DNA of 32,009 nt, taken from the NCBI GenBank assembly GCA_025964695.1, contig JAOPYK010000118.1, positions 1-32,009 of the forward strand, read 5' to 3'. Under the pieces are notes generated by a model. The model worked only from the letters and a program-made list of their open reading frames with translations, was not told the DNA's origin and searched no databases. The translations under genes were made by a program, and so were the position numbers. Numbering within the stretch: the stretch's first letter is position 1; every line of letters begins with the position of its first letter. The DNA is from Streptosporangiaceae bacterium. Lineage in GTDB: Bacteria; Actinomycetota; Actinomycetes; Streptosporangiales; Streptosporangiaceae. Shown in pieces: positions 6,959 through 15,295 of the stretch.

Positions 6959-6988
6959 TCGACGGCGGCCCGGCCGAGGCGGTAACCT
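6959..6988 (+). promoter_or_regulatory. Probable promoter of the trp leader
   Basis: TCGACG (6959-6964) and TAACCT (6983-6988), spaced by 18 bases, are the best -35/-10 pair. They would start the transcript around 6995, almost at the leader ATG (6998), so the leader peptide would be translated from a nearly leaderless mRNA. That fits the absence of a Shine-Dalgarno before it. Confidence 0.4.
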
Positions 6989-6997
6989 GAGCGCATC

Positions 6998-7036
6998 ATG
7001 CGAACCGGGACGTGCCAGTGGTGGTGGCGCCGCTGA
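6998..7036 (+). CDS. trpL: Tryptophan leader peptide
   Basis: ATG at 6998 opens a 12-codon frame, MRTGTCQWWWRR, ending at TGA 7034-7036. Three consecutive tryptophan codons (7019-7027) sit just before the stop. Directly downstream are a pause hairpin, an intrinsic terminator and the fused anthranilate synthase gene. When charged tRNA-Trp is scarce the ribosome stalls on the Trp run and should prevent terminator formation. Short Trp-rich leaders of this kind are known in front of trpE in Streptomyces. Confidence 0.9.
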   Translation: MRTGTCQWWWRR

Positions 7037-7098
7037 GGCGGCGCCGGTTCGTGCACGCATGACCGACCAGGCGACCGCCCTCACCCGGCGGTCGTTTT
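7026..7098 (+). promoter_or_regulatory. Transcription attenuator of the anthranilate synthase gene
   Basis: Stem 1:2 is GGCGCCGC (7026-7033) with GCGGCGCC (7038-7045), a perfect 8-base hairpin overlapping the last Trp codon and holding the leader stop in its loop. Stem 3:4 is CGACCGCC (7072-7079) with GGCGGTCG (7087-7094), perfect, 7-base loop, followed by TTTT (7095-7098): an intrinsic terminator. An alternative 2:3 pairing is possible between GGCGG (7037-7041) and CCGCC (7075-7079), which would break the terminator. Together these are the parts of a ribosome-mediated attenuator. Confidence 0.88.
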
Positions 7099-7144
7099 CT
7101 GTGTCCGCGGGGATGGAGGGCCTTTAACGAGGGGCCACACCACG

Positions 7145-9334
7145 GTGGAATCAGACAGGGGCGAGACGACCGAGTACATGACCGCGGGCGGCATACGGGT
7201 GATCCGTACCGCCACTCCGGTCGATCCGGCGGTGAGGTCGGTGGTGCTGGACGACCTCGTCGCGGCGGCGGGGCTGCGGCGCGGGGGCGTCCTCAGCTCC
7301 GGCATGGAGTATCCCGGCCGCTACAGCCGCTGGCACATCGGTTACATCGACCCCTGCCTGGAGGTCGTCGCCCGCGGCCGCCGGATCTCGGTGCGCGCCC
7401 TGAACCGGCGCGGCCGGGTGCTGCTGCCCGCGGTGTCGGCGGCCGTCCGCGACACCGGCGAGGTGATCGCCGAGGACCAGGACCGCGTCGAGGTCTTCGT
7501 CCCGCCCACTGATGAGTTCTTCACCGAGGAGGAACGCAGCCGCCAGCCCACCGTCTTCACCGCGCTGCGGGCCATCACGGCGCTCTTCCAGGGAGACGAC
7601 CCGCATCTGGGCTTGTACGGCGCCTTCGGCTACGACCTGTCGCTGCAGTTCGAGCCGCTGCGGCTCAGCCGCGAGCGTGCGCCGGACCAGCGCGATCTCG
7701 TCCTGCACCTCGCCGACGAGCTCGTGGTCGTGGACCGCAAGCGGGAGATCGCGGCGCGGATGTCGTACGACTTCGTGGTCGGCGGGGAGAGCACCGAGGG
7801 GCTGGCCAGGGCGACCGAGCCCACCCCGGTGGCCTCGACCACCCGGGAAGTGCCGCCCCAGCCCACCCCCGGCGTCTATGCCCAGGTGGTCAGGGACGCC
7901 AAGGAGAAGTTCGTGCGGGGCGACCTGTTCGAGGTGACCCCCGGGCACGTGATGTACGGGCGGTGCGACTCCCCGGCGGCGTTCTTCGAGCGGCTGCGCG
8001 ACTCCAACCCGGCACCGTTCGAGTTCCTGTTCAACCTGGGGGAGGGGGAGTACCTCGTCGGCGCCTCGCCCGAAATGTTCGTCCGGGTCAGCATGGACGA
8101 GCAGACGGGGCTGCGGGTCGAGACCTGTCCCATCGCCGGGACCATCAAGCGCGGCCGTGATCCCTTGCAGGACGCCGAGCAGATCCGCACCCTCATCTCC
8201 TCGCTCAAGGACGAGTCGGAGCTCACCATGTGCACCGACGTCGACCGCAATGACAAGTCGCGGGTCTGTGTGCCGGGCACCGTCAAGGTTCTGGGCCGGC
8301 GGCAGATCGAGATGTACTCCCGGCTGATCCACACCGTCGACCACATCGAGGGACGGCTCCGCCCGGGATTCGACGCATTCGACGCGTTCCTCACCCACAT
8401 GTGGGCGGTGACCGTGACGGGCGCGCCCAAGACCTGGGCCATGCAGTTCATCGAGGACCACGAGGACACCCCGCGGCGCTGGTACGGCGGCGCGGTGGGC
8501 TTCGTGGGCTTCGACGGCACGATGAACACCGGGCTCACCCTGCGGACCGCGCAGATCCGGGACGGGATCGCGGCGGTCCGGGCCGGAGCGACCCTGCTGT
8601 ACGACTCCGACCCCGACGAGGAGGAGCGGGAGACCCACTTGAAGGCGGGCGCGCTGCTCGGCGCGCTGTCGGAGCTCGCGGGGGTGGGGCCGGTCGCCGA
8701 GCCGGAGCGGGAGCGGGTGGGAAGCGGGGTGAAGGTGCTGCTGGTCGACCACGAGGACTCCTTCGTCAACACCCTCGCCGACTACTTCCGCCAGGAGGGC
8801 GCCGAGGTCACCACCCTGCGGCACGGGTTCCCGGACCGGATGCTCGACGACCTCGCCCCCGACCTGGTCGTGCTGTCACCCGGCCCGGGACGCCCGGAGG
8901 ACTTCGCCACCTCGGCGCTCCTCGACGCGATCGAGGCCAGGAACCTGCCCGTCTTCGGAGTCTGCCTGGGGCTGCAGGCGATGATCGAGCACTCCGGCGG
9001 CGACCTCGCGCTGCTGCCGGAGCCCGCGCACGGCAAGCCCGGCCAGGTCAAGGTGGCCGGCGGTGAGCTGCTGGCCGGGCTGCCCGACGAGTTCACCGCG
9101 GCCCGCTACCACTCGCTGCACGCCACCCCGGAACGGGTCCGCGGTGGCTTCCAGGTGACGGCGCTGACCGGCGACGTCGTCATGGCGATCGAGGACCCGG
9201 AGCGCCGGCGCTGGGCCGTGCAGTTCCATCCGGAATCGATCCTCACCGCCGGGGGCGGCGCGGGACACCGGATCGTCGCCAATGTCCTGCGCCTGTGCCA
9301 CTCACCTGTTCCCGTTTCAGCCGATCCGAAATAA
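7145..9334 (+). CDS. trpEG: Fused anthranilate synthase (TrpE-TrpG)
   Basis: A 729-residue enzyme making anthranilate from chorismate and glutamine, the first step of tryptophan synthesis. Residues 1 to about 515 are the chorismate-binding TrpE half, with LVGASPEMFVR, CPIAGTIKRGRDP, DVDRNDKSRVC and VTGAPKTWAM. A short linker leads to the glutamine amidotransferase from about residue 529 (VKVLLVDHEDSFVNTLADYF), with nucleophile C607 in GVCLGLQAM and H695/E697 in QFHPES. This single-chain form is known from rhizobia and some actinomycetes. GTG 7145 has GAGGGG 10 bases upstream; ATG 7178 is an alternative. It is controlled by the Trp-codon attenuator just upstream, which supports a role in primary tryptophan supply. 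No other trp gene is in the window. Confidence 0.95.
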   Translation: MESDRGETTEYMTAGGIRVIRTATPVDPAVRSVVLDDLVAAAGLRRGGVLSSGMEYPGRYSRWHIGYIDPCLEVVARGRRISVRALNRRGRVLLPAVSAAVRDTGEVIAEDQDRVEVFVPPTDEFFTEEERSRQPTVFTALRAITALFQGDDPHLGLYGAFGYDLSLQFEPLRLSRERAPDQRDLVLHLADELVVVDRKREIAARMSYDFVVGGESTEGLARATEPTPVASTTREVPPQPTPGVYAQVVRDAKEKFVRGDLFEVTPGHVMYGRCDSPAAFFERLRDSNPAPFEFLFNLGEGEYLVGASPEMFVRVSMDEQTGLRVETCPIAGTIKRGRDPLQDAEQIRTLISSLKDESELTMCTDVDRNDKSRVCVPGTVKVLGRRQIEMYSRLIHTVDHIEGRLRPGFDAFDAFLTHMWAVTVTGAPKTWAMQFIEDHEDTPRRWYGGAVGFVGFDGTMNTGLTLRTAQIRDGIAAVRAGATLLYDSDPDEEERETHLKAGALLGALSELAGVGPVAEPERERVGSGVKVLLVDHEDSFVNTLADYFRQEGAEVTTLRHGFPDRMLDDLAPDLVVLSPGPGRPEDFATSALLDAIEARNLPVFGVCLGLQAMIEHSGGDLALLPEPAHGKPGQVKVAGGELLAGLPDEFTAARYHSLHATPERVRGGFQVTALTGDVVMAIEDPERRRWAVQFHPESILTAGGGAGHRIVANVLRLCHSPVPVSADPK

Positions 9335-9397
9335 TGGTTTAGGAAGTCCTTAATAAAAAAAGTGTTATGGGTGATTTGTCTCGGGCATCGGATTGGC
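9332..9397 (+). promoter_or_regulatory. AT-rich upstream region of a small membrane-protein gene
   Basis: Immediately after the trpEG stop the composition changes abruptly to AT-rich, including a run of seven A at 9354-9360. GGAAGT (9342-9347) and GTTAT (9364-9368), 16 bases apart, faintly resemble an ECF-sigma promoter; this is weak. No Shine-Dalgarno precedes the ATG at 9398. Confidence 0.35.
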
Positions 9398-9544
9398 ATG
9401 GCTACTTTGCTCTGGCTCATCGCGGTGGTCCTCGTGATCGCCGGTATCTACGTCCTCGTCGCTCGCCGGGAGCTGCTCTTCGGCATCGTGCTCATCGTCG
9501 TCGGGCTGCTCGTCGGTCCCGGTGGTGTGAGCATCTTCCACTGA
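9398..9544 (+). CDS. GPGG-motif small membrane protein
   Basis: A 48-residue protein that is nearly all membrane. There are two hydrophobic helices, LLWLIAVVLVIAGIYVLV and LFGIVLIVVGLLV, joined by a short basic loop (ARREL) and ending in GPGGVSIFH. The closing GPGG is the hallmark of a family of tiny actinobacterial membrane proteins of unknown function. ATG 9398 is preferred over the upstream ATG at 9362 because the family begins right at the first helix. It stands alone between trpEG and a convergent sulfatase gene, with its own AT-rich upstream region. Confidence 0.82.
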   Translation: MATLLWLIAVVLVIAGIYVLVARRELLFGIVLIVVGLLVGPGGVSIFH

Positions 9545-9566
9545 CCGCCAACGAACAGGGCTGAGC

Positions 9567-9635
9567 TCCCGCAGGGCGGGACTCCCCATGGAAACGTGCC
9601 CGGGTGCGCGACCCGACGAGGTCCTGCGCCCGGGC
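9567..9635. terminator. Hairpins between convergent genes
   Basis: TCCCGC (9567-9572) pairs with GCGGGA (9576-9581) across AGG. A second, longer inverted repeat runs from GCCCGG (9598-9603) to CCGGGC (9630-9635). They lie between the ends of the small membrane-protein gene and the convergent sulfatase gene and probably stop transcription from both sides. No T-run is present. Confidence 0.45.
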
Positions 9636-9711
9636 TCGTCGCTGTACGAACCCGCGGTGACTGCGGCAGCCGCGTGGGCAGGGCCGGCGGTCACCGGGCT
9701 GTCGGGGCCCG

Positions 9712-11508
9712 CTACCGAGTGTGCGGCGGGGCCTGCGGTCCGAAGGCGGTCAGGAACCGGTCGCGGAAGGCGCTCATCTGCCAGACCGGGGCCCGCGGAC
9801 CGGGCTTGAGACCGTCTTGCCAGCCCCAGCCGGAGATCCGGTCCAGAACGGCCCGGTCACGGGCGACGATCGTGATCGGCACGTCCCGGCTGGCACCTTC
9901 ACCGGTGACGATCGGGGCGGGCTGGTGGTCGCCGAGGAAGACGAGCACGAGATTGTCGTTGCCGTAGGTCTCCACGTAGGTGAGGAGGGCGTTCAGCGAG
10001 TACTCGATGGAACCTCGGTACGCGGCGCGTACCCGGGTGGGGTCGCGCCACGCGTCGCGCCATACGGCGTTCGGCGAGTCGCCGGCTGCGGCCTGGGGGC
10101 CGAAGACCGAGCCGTCACCGACGTCGTGCCAGTCGATGAGACTGGGGGTGGGTGCCCACGGCGCGTGGCTCGAGACGAGCGGGATCTCCGCCATCACCGG
10201 GGTGTGGTGGGGCGTTGCGAGCTCGGAGCGTTCGAAGCTCGCCAGGGTGTACTGGTCGGGCGGCATGCCCCAGTTGAAGCGCGGGCCGCGATACCCGATG
10301 TTCCAGCGGTCGTAGATTCGGTCGTAGCCGTAGAACGCTCCTTCCGGCCAGGCCCGGGTGTTGCCCGGCATGACGGCGACCGTGCGCCAGCCCGCTCGCC
10401 GGAAGGCGGTGTTGAGGGTGAGGCGGTGGCTCGTGACGAGGCTGTGATAGCGCTGCTGGTTGTCGACCCACAGGCCGGACAGCAGCGTGCCGTGGGCCAG
10501 CCAGCTGCCGCCGCCCACGGTCGGTGAGGTGAGGAAAGCGCTCCGGGAGGCGAACCCGGCCGCGCGCAGTCGGCGATCGCCGGCGGCGAGCACCGCACCG
10601 ACCTGCGGCGCGAACGCCGGATCCTCGATCGCGTCGCGCCCGTAACTCTCGACGAAGGTGACGATGACGTCTTTGCCGCGCAGGCCGGTCAGTAGCTTGT
10701 TGCCCGGTGTGTCGCGGAAGGCGTCGACGGCGGCCTGCGCGGCGAACGCCTTGTGATCCTGCAGGCTGGCGTGCACCTGGAGGGTACGGTCGTAGGTGAG
10801 GTCGGCGGCGCTCTTGGAGGCGACCGGCACGCCCGGGACGATCTGCGCGCCGAGCACGGCGCAGGCGATCCAGGCGGTCCCGAGCACCGCGGCGGCGCGG
10901 GTCGCCATGGTGTTGTGCCGGACCACGAGGCGGGTCAGGCGCAGGACCGACAGTGCCATGAGGATGAGCAGCGCAACGGCGAGAACGACGGCTGCGACCA
11001 CTGAGCCGATCGCGCCGACCCGGCCGATCGAGCTCGTGAGAAACTCCATGGCGGCCCCGAACGAGGGCCAGTCGAACACCGGGTCGAACGGCCGGGCGAG
11101 AACCGCGAAGAAGCCCATGTCGATGATCTTCACAATGGTCACCAGGCCGAGGGCCACTCCGACGAGCACCGCCACCACCCGCCTCGCCCTCGCCGGCAGG
11201 ATGAGAACGAGGGGGACGGCGAGGAGCCCCTCCAGCGGGATGCGCACGAATGCCGCAGGTGTGAGGCGATCGACCTGGTTCGGAGCGATGAGGGCGAACA
11301 GCACGAGCAGGCAGGCCAGAGCGGTGGTCACCCGCGCAGCGACGGGGCGCTGTCCTCGGCGGTCTCCGGCGGGGTCACCCGCCACGTCGTCCTCCGGGCG
11401 GCTGGCAGCGGGGTCACGTGCCCCGTCGTCACCTGCCCTGTCGTCATCTGGCCCGTCGTCATCTGGCCCGTCGTCACCCGGCATGCGCTCCAGGCGGCCA
11501 TCCGCCAT
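9712..11508 (-). CDS. Membrane sulfatase / LtaS-like phosphoglycerol transferase family protein
   Basis: A 598-residue integral membrane protein. An acidic, disordered N-terminus (repeated D-D-G-P) is followed by about five hydrophobic helices (for example VTTALACLLVLFALIAP and VVAVLVGVALGLVTIVKII). A large extracytoplasmic alkaline-phosphatase-fold domain comes next. Candidate metal/active-site positions are E in VTFVESYGRD, the S/T of GGGSWLAHGTLLSGL, and D-H in VFLGDHQPAP, matching E/T/D-H of LtaS. Members transfer phosphoglycerol or hydrolyse phosphate/sulfate esters at the cell surface. ATG 11508 was chosen because GGAGG lies 8 bases before it; an upstream reading from 11640 has none. 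It stands alone on its strand; substrate unassigned. Confidence 0.83.
   Translation of the reverse strand: MADGRLERMPGDDGPDDDGPDDDRAGDDGARDPAASRPEDDVAGDPAGDRRGQRPVAARVTTALACLLVLFALIAPNQVDRLTPAAFVRIPLEGLLAVPLVLILPARARRVVAVLVGVALGLVTIVKIIDMGFFAVLARPFDPVFDWPSFGAAMEFLTSSIGRVGAIGSVVAAVVLAVALLILMALSVLRLTRLVVRHNTMATRAAAVLGTAWIACAVLGAQIVPGVPVASKSAADLTYDRTLQVHASLQDHKAFAAQAAVDAFRDTPGNKLLTGLRGKDVIVTFVESYGRDAIEDPAFAPQVGAVLAAGDRRLRAAGFASRSAFLTSPTVGGGSWLAHGTLLSGLWVDNQQRYHSLVTSHRLTLNTAFRRAGWRTVAVMPGNTRAWPEGAFYGYDRIYDRWNIGYRGPRFNWGMPPDQYTLASFERSELATPHHTPVMAEIPLVSSHAPWAPTPSLIDWHDVGDGSVFGPQAAAGDSPNAVWRDAWRDPTRVRAAYRGSIEYSLNALLTYVETYGNDNLVLVFLGDHQPAPIVTGEGASRDVPITIVARDRAVLDRISGWGWQDGLKPGPRAPVWQMSAFRDRFLTAFGPQAPPHTR
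11425..11484 (-). repeat. Four 15-base tandem units in the sulfatase N-terminus
   Basis: Units of 15 bases at 11425, 11440, 11455 and 11470 encode repeated acidic residues (D-D-G-P-D type). The second and third are identical (GTCGTCATCTGGCCC on the plus strand). The repeat is in frame, so slippage would lengthen or shorten the tail without a frameshift. Confidence 0.8.
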
Positions 11509-11792
11509 CAGGTCGTCCTCCGCAGTCGTCCGTCCCCGAGTCGCCAGCCGACCAAAGCGCGTGAAGAACGACAATCTGAAGGTCCTTCCGTGCGAAGCCT
11601 GGTGATGCTGGTCACTGCCGCGAATGTCGGCCACACACACGGGCCGGCGGCTCTGACCATGTATACGGCCGGCGGCGGGCGGCGGTTCAGGTGTGGTGGG
11701 CCGGGCTCAGCACGTTAACGGCCGCACTCCCCATCTGACAAGATCTTTCCCCGCTCGCAGTCCTGGTTCGAGCCGTCCGCGGGCGCAGGGCA

Positions 11793-13853
11793 CTACAGAG
11801 CGGCGATCTCGACGCGCGTGTCGTGGTAGACGGCGCCACCGCCCAGGTCGGCGTCACGTTCGTCGACGGTGGCGTTGACCGATGAACCGCCGGTGAGCTT
11901 GGCCCAGTGGCCCTTGGTCGTGGCCGCCACCCCCGGCCGCACCAGATCACCGACCTCCAGGACCGCCTGGTAGGCCCCGCGGTCGTTGAAGACCCGCACC
12001 GGCTGGCCGCCGGTGAGACCACGGGCGGCCGCGTCCGCCGGGTGCAGCGTCACGCGCGGCTCGCCGGCCCGGCGGCGCAGTTCGGGGTTGTTGCCGAAGA
12101 CCGTGTTCAGGAAGTGGTGCGAGGCCGCCGAGATCAGCGCCAGCGGATAGCGGGCCGCCCGCTCCGGATCGGCCACCTCGGCCGGGGCGACGTAGCCGGG
12201 CAGCGGGTCGTGCCCGGCCCGGGCCGCCCGGTCCGAGCGGAACTCCAGCCTGCCCGACGGGGTGCGGAAGCGCGTGGCGTACGGCAGAAAGGGCCGGGGC
12301 ACGGCCAACCGGACGAAGCCCTCCTTGCGGAGCCGCTCCAGGGTGATCCCCTCCAGTGAAGGATGCCTGCTCGCCAGCGCCTGCTCGGCCAGCCGCTCGT
12401 CGGAGTCGTACAGCGCGGGTTCGGTCAGGCCCATCTGCCGCGCCAGTCTCCGGAAGGTCTCGGTGGTGGGCAGGCACTCGCCGGGCGGCGCCACCGCCGG
12501 CTCGTTCCAGGCGAGATAGAGGTGACCGTAGGCCTGGTGCAGGTCCATGTGCTCGTGCTGCATCGTGGCCGGCAGCACGATGTCGGCGTAGTCGGCGGTG
12601 TCGGTGGGGAACTGCTCCAGCACCACCGTGAACAGATCCTCCCGCGCCAGCCCGCGCCGTACCTTCGACTGGTGCGGGGTGCTGGCGGCCGGGTTGGCGG
12701 CGATGACGAACAGCGCGTGCACCGGCGGGTCGGTGGTCTCCAGCAGGCCTTCGCCGAGCCGGGTCATCGACAGGGTGCGGGTCGGCCGTTCCAGCAGGTC
12801 GTCGCGGAACAGCGCGCCGTTGCTGATCCGGAAGTGCCCGCTGGTGGAGTACGACAGGCCGCCGCCCGGCCGGCCCCAGTCGCCGGTGACCCCCGGGATG
12901 CAGGCCAGGGTGCGCAGGGTCGTCCCGCCGCCCGCGTGACGTTGCAGCCCCATGGTGGCGCGGATCGCGGTGGGCCGGGTGCCGGCGATCCGCTCGCCCA
13001 GCGCCACGATGTCCGCCTCGGGCAGACCGGTGATCTCCGCGACCCGCGCTGGCGGGAACTCCGCGATGCGCTTCTCGAACTCCGGCCAGCCCACCGTGTG
13101 CTCGTCCAGATAGCCGGTGTCCTGGGCGCCGAGCCGGACGACCACGTGCAGCAGGCCGAGAGCGAGCGCCGCGTCGGTGCCCGGAATGGGGGCGAGGTGC
13201 TCGTCGGCCTGCCGGGCGGTACGGGTCCGGACCGGATCGATGGCCACCACGTGCGCACCGGCCGACCGGGCGTCCTGGATGAACTTCCACAGGTGGTGGC
13301 CGCTGGTGAGGGTGTTGGTGCCCCACAGGATGATCAGTTTCGAGAGGGCGAAGTCCTCGGGGTCCATGCCGGCCGAGGAGCCGATGGTGTACTTCAGCCC
13401 GACGCTGCCGGCGATCGAGCAGATCGTCGGGTCGTGCCGGGACGCGCCGAGGACGTTGAAGAACCGCCGCCCCGCGAATCCTTCCAGGCCCTGCAGGAAA
13501 CCGAGGGTGCCGGTGCCCCAGTACGGCCAGACGGCCTGGCCGCCGTGCTCGGCCACGATGCCGCCGAGGCGCTCGCCGATCTCGTCCAGGGCCTCGTCCC
13601 AGGAGATCTCCTCGAACCGGCCCTCGCCCTTGCGGCCGACCCGGCGCAGCGGGCGCAGGATCCGGTCGGGCGCCGCGGCGTGCTCCAGATAGCGGTTGAC
13701 CTTGGTGCACAGGGCGCCCCGGGTGAACGGGTGGTCCGGGTTCCCGCGCAGGCTCACTGCCTGGCCGTCCATGACCGTCACGACCCATGAGCAGGTGTCC
13801 GGGCAGTCGAGCGGGCAGGCGCCCAGCACCTTCAATTCGGTCATGTGAGTCAT
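11793..13853 (-). CDS. Molybdopterin-dependent oxidoreductase with one [4Fe-4S] cluster
   Basis: A 686-residue protein of the formate dehydrogenase/DMSO reductase family. The N-terminal cluster ligands are C13, C17 and C21 (ACPLDCPDTC) and C49 (RGALCTK). The molybdopterin domain follows, with VAIDPVRTRTARQADEHLAP and GLQRHAGGGTTLRTLACIPGVTGDWGRP split across it. The C-terminal dinucleotide-binding domain includes VTLHPADAAARGLTGGQPV. No twin-arginine signal is present, so the enzyme is cytoplasmic. Neither a partner subunit nor a cofactor-insertion gene is adjacent, so the electron acceptor and substrate are unknown. ATG 13853 or 13844 could be the start; neither has a clear ribosome-binding site. 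It diverges from thyX across 111 bases. Confidence 0.9.
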   Translation of the reverse strand: MTHMTELKVLGACPLDCPDTCSWVVTVMDGQAVSLRGNPDHPFTRGALCTKVNRYLEHAAAPDRILRPLRRVGRKGEGRFEEISWDEALDEIGERLGGIVAEHGGQAVWPYWGTGTLGFLQGLEGFAGRRFFNVLGASRHDPTICSIAGSVGLKYTIGSSAGMDPEDFALSKLIILWGTNTLTSGHHLWKFIQDARSAGAHVVAIDPVRTRTARQADEHLAPIPGTDAALALGLLHVVVRLGAQDTGYLDEHTVGWPEFEKRIAEFPPARVAEITGLPEADIVALGERIAGTRPTAIRATMGLQRHAGGGTTLRTLACIPGVTGDWGRPGGGLSYSTSGHFRISNGALFRDDLLERPTRTLSMTRLGEGLLETTDPPVHALFVIAANPAASTPHQSKVRRGLAREDLFTVVLEQFPTDTADYADIVLPATMQHEHMDLHQAYGHLYLAWNEPAVAPPGECLPTTETFRRLARQMGLTEPALYDSDERLAEQALASRHPSLEGITLERLRKEGFVRLAVPRPFLPYATRFRTPSGRLEFRSDRAARAGHDPLPGYVAPAEVADPERAARYPLALISAASHHFLNTVFGNNPELRRRAGEPRVTLHPADAAARGLTGGQPVRVFNDRGAYQAVLEVGDLVRPGVAATTKGHWAKLTGGSSVNATVDERDADLGGGAVYHDTRVEIAAL

Positions 13854-13964
13854 TGTGCGTCATGGCCCGCGGTGCGGTACCGGCGAGCCGCCGCCACGGC
13901 GGGTCTGTCGGACCCGGCAACTAGAGTGACCAGCGACGAATAAGAACGCCGAGAGGGGCACCTG

Positions 13965-14696
13965 GTGACAGGCGGGGAAGCGGCCGAGATCAAGTTCCGG
14001 AGCGATGTGACGGTCGAGCTGATCAAGCACGCGGCGTCGGACGCCGACGTGCTGTGGGCGGCCCGGGTCTCCACAAAGGGGGAGAACTCCCTGGAGGAGA
14101 TCGAGGCCGACCCGGCACGCTCCACCGGCCTGATCAACTATCTGATGCGGGACCGGCACGGCACGCCGTTCGAGCACTCCTCGATGACCTTCTACGTGCA
14201 GGCGCCGATCTTCGTCTTCCGCGAGTTCATGCGGCACCGGACGTTCTCCTACAACGAGGAGAGCGGGCGCTACCGGCGGCTGGACCCGGTCTTCTACGTG
14301 CCCGCGCCGGAGCGCAAGCTGGTGCAGATCGGCAAGCCGGGCAAGTACGAGTTCGTCGACGGCACGCCCGAGCAGGCCAAGCTGGTCACCGAGGCGACCC
14401 AGGAGAGCTACCGCCAGGCCTACGGCGCCTACCTCGAGATGCTGGACGCGGGCGTCGCCAGGGAGGTGGCGCGCACGGTCCTGCCGGTCGGGCTCTACTC
14501 CTCGATGTACGCGACCTGCAACGCGCGGGCCCTGATGAATTTCCTGTCCCTGCGCACCAAGCGCGAGGACTCGACGTTCCCCTCGTTCCCGCAGCGTGAG
14601 ATCGAGATGGTCGCCGAGCGGATGGAGGAGCTGTGGGCGGGGCTCATGCCGCTCACCCACGCGGCCTTCGAGCGGGCCGGCCGGGTCAGCCCGTAG
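13965..14696 (+). CDS. thyX: Flavin-dependent thymidylate synthase
   Basis: A 243-residue enzyme that methylates dUMP to dTMP using methylene-tetrahydrofolate and FAD. The ThyX signature RHRTFSYNEESGRY starts at R90, with the conserved serine at 95. Further family blocks are MRDRHGTPFEHSSMTFYV, VARTVLPVGLYSSMYATCN and FLSLRTK. The length is as expected. GTG 13965 follows GAGAGGGG at 13951-13957. In many actinomycetes thyX is followed by dapA; here it is followed by an inverted, decayed dehydrogenase gene instead. Confidence 0.96.
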   Translation: MTGGEAAEIKFRSDVTVELIKHAASDADVLWAARVSTKGENSLEEIEADPARSTGLINYLMRDRHGTPFEHSSMTFYVQAPIFVFREFMRHRTFSYNEESGRYRRLDPVFYVPAPERKLVQIGKPGKYEFVDGTPEQAKLVTEATQESYRQAYGAYLEMLDAGVAREVARTVLPVGLYSSMYATCNARALMNFLSLRTKREDSTFPSFPQREIEMVAERMEELWAGLMPLTHAAFERAGRVSP

Positions 14697-14748
14697 TCCG
14701 GGCCGGCCGCAACCGCCCTATCGGGAGCTTTGGGCAGGGGAGACCTGC

Positions 14749-15177
14749 TCAGGGGAAGAAACGGAGGTCGCTGGGGCGGTCCTGGGCGCCGTCCACACAG
14801 ATGTCGGCGCCGTTGATGCCGCTCGCCCGGCCGGACAGCAGGAAGCAGGCGACGTCGGTCACCTGCTGCAGGCTCACCAGCACCGCTGCGCCGCCGGCCC
14901 GTTCGAGGTGCGGCACGGCCGTCCGCACCGCGTGGGCCGCGTGCAGCACGTTGACCGCGTAGGTCCGGGCCCAGTCCTCGGGGGTGGAGTCGAGGAGGTC
15001 CCCGCCGGACGAGCCGCCCGCGTTGGCGACCAGCAGGTCGAGACCGCCGAGCGCCTCCGCACCCTGCTCCACCGCGGACCCGAGGCGGGCGGGATCGGTG
15101 ACGTCGGCCGCGAAGCCGTACGCCGCGGCCCCGGTAGCACGGAGCCCGCCGATGGCCGCTTCGAGCCGTAGGGCATC
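14749..15177 (-). pseudogene. Short-chain dehydrogenase remnant lacking its cofactor motif and active site
   Basis: The minus strand reads AAYGFAADVTDPARLG, GGLDLLVANAGGSSGGDLLD, WARTYAVNVLHAAHAVRTAV and GGAAVLVS, the middle of a classical SDR including its NAG motif. It then jumps straight to QQVTDVACFLLSGRASGING and CVDGAQ, the C-terminal part. About 70-75 residues that should carry the catalytic Ser-x12-Tyr-x3-Lys are missing at the junction near 14871-14874, and the N-terminal TGxxxGxG half is absent before about 15177. The frame is nonetheless open. This is a decayed enzyme gene with a 5' truncation and an internal in-frame deletion. It lies between thyX and the flavohemoglobin gene. Confidence 0.82.
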
Positions 15178-15188
15178 TGTGCGGAGAA

Positions 15189-15206
15189 ATCTACGGCGTA
15201 AAGGCG
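15189..15206 (-). promoter_or_regulatory. 18-base motif, copy A, at the broken 5' end of the SDR remnant
   Basis: ATCTACGGCGTAAAGGCG on the plus strand matches 16 of 18 bases of the sequence at 18135-18152. On the minus strand it contains TTTAC-GCC-GTAGA, a near-palindrome of operator type. It sits about 12 bases before the remaining SDR sequence. It could be a left-over promoter or operator. Confidence 0.35.
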
Positions 15207-15238
15207 CTGTCTCTGGACGAGACGGCCCGGCGCAGGGT

Positions 15239-15292
15239 GGCAGGCCGCGCGGGGGGGCGTACGGATGGGTGTGGTGACCCGCGCGGCCTGCC
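15239..15292 (-). terminator. Strong hairpin after the flavohemoglobin gene
   Basis: GGCAGGCCGCGCGGG (15239-15253) and CCCGCGCGGCCTGCC (15278-15292) form a perfect 15-base stem with a 24-base loop. It starts 4 bases beyond the flavohemoglobin stop codon. No T-run follows, which is common for actinobacterial terminators. Confidence 0.75.
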
Positions 15293-15295
15293 GGA

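Noticed and set aside
12363-13790. 475-codon plus-strand open frame opposite the molybdopterin oxidoreductase
   Set aside because: The minus strand carries the full family signature, and the plus reading has no recognisable motif.
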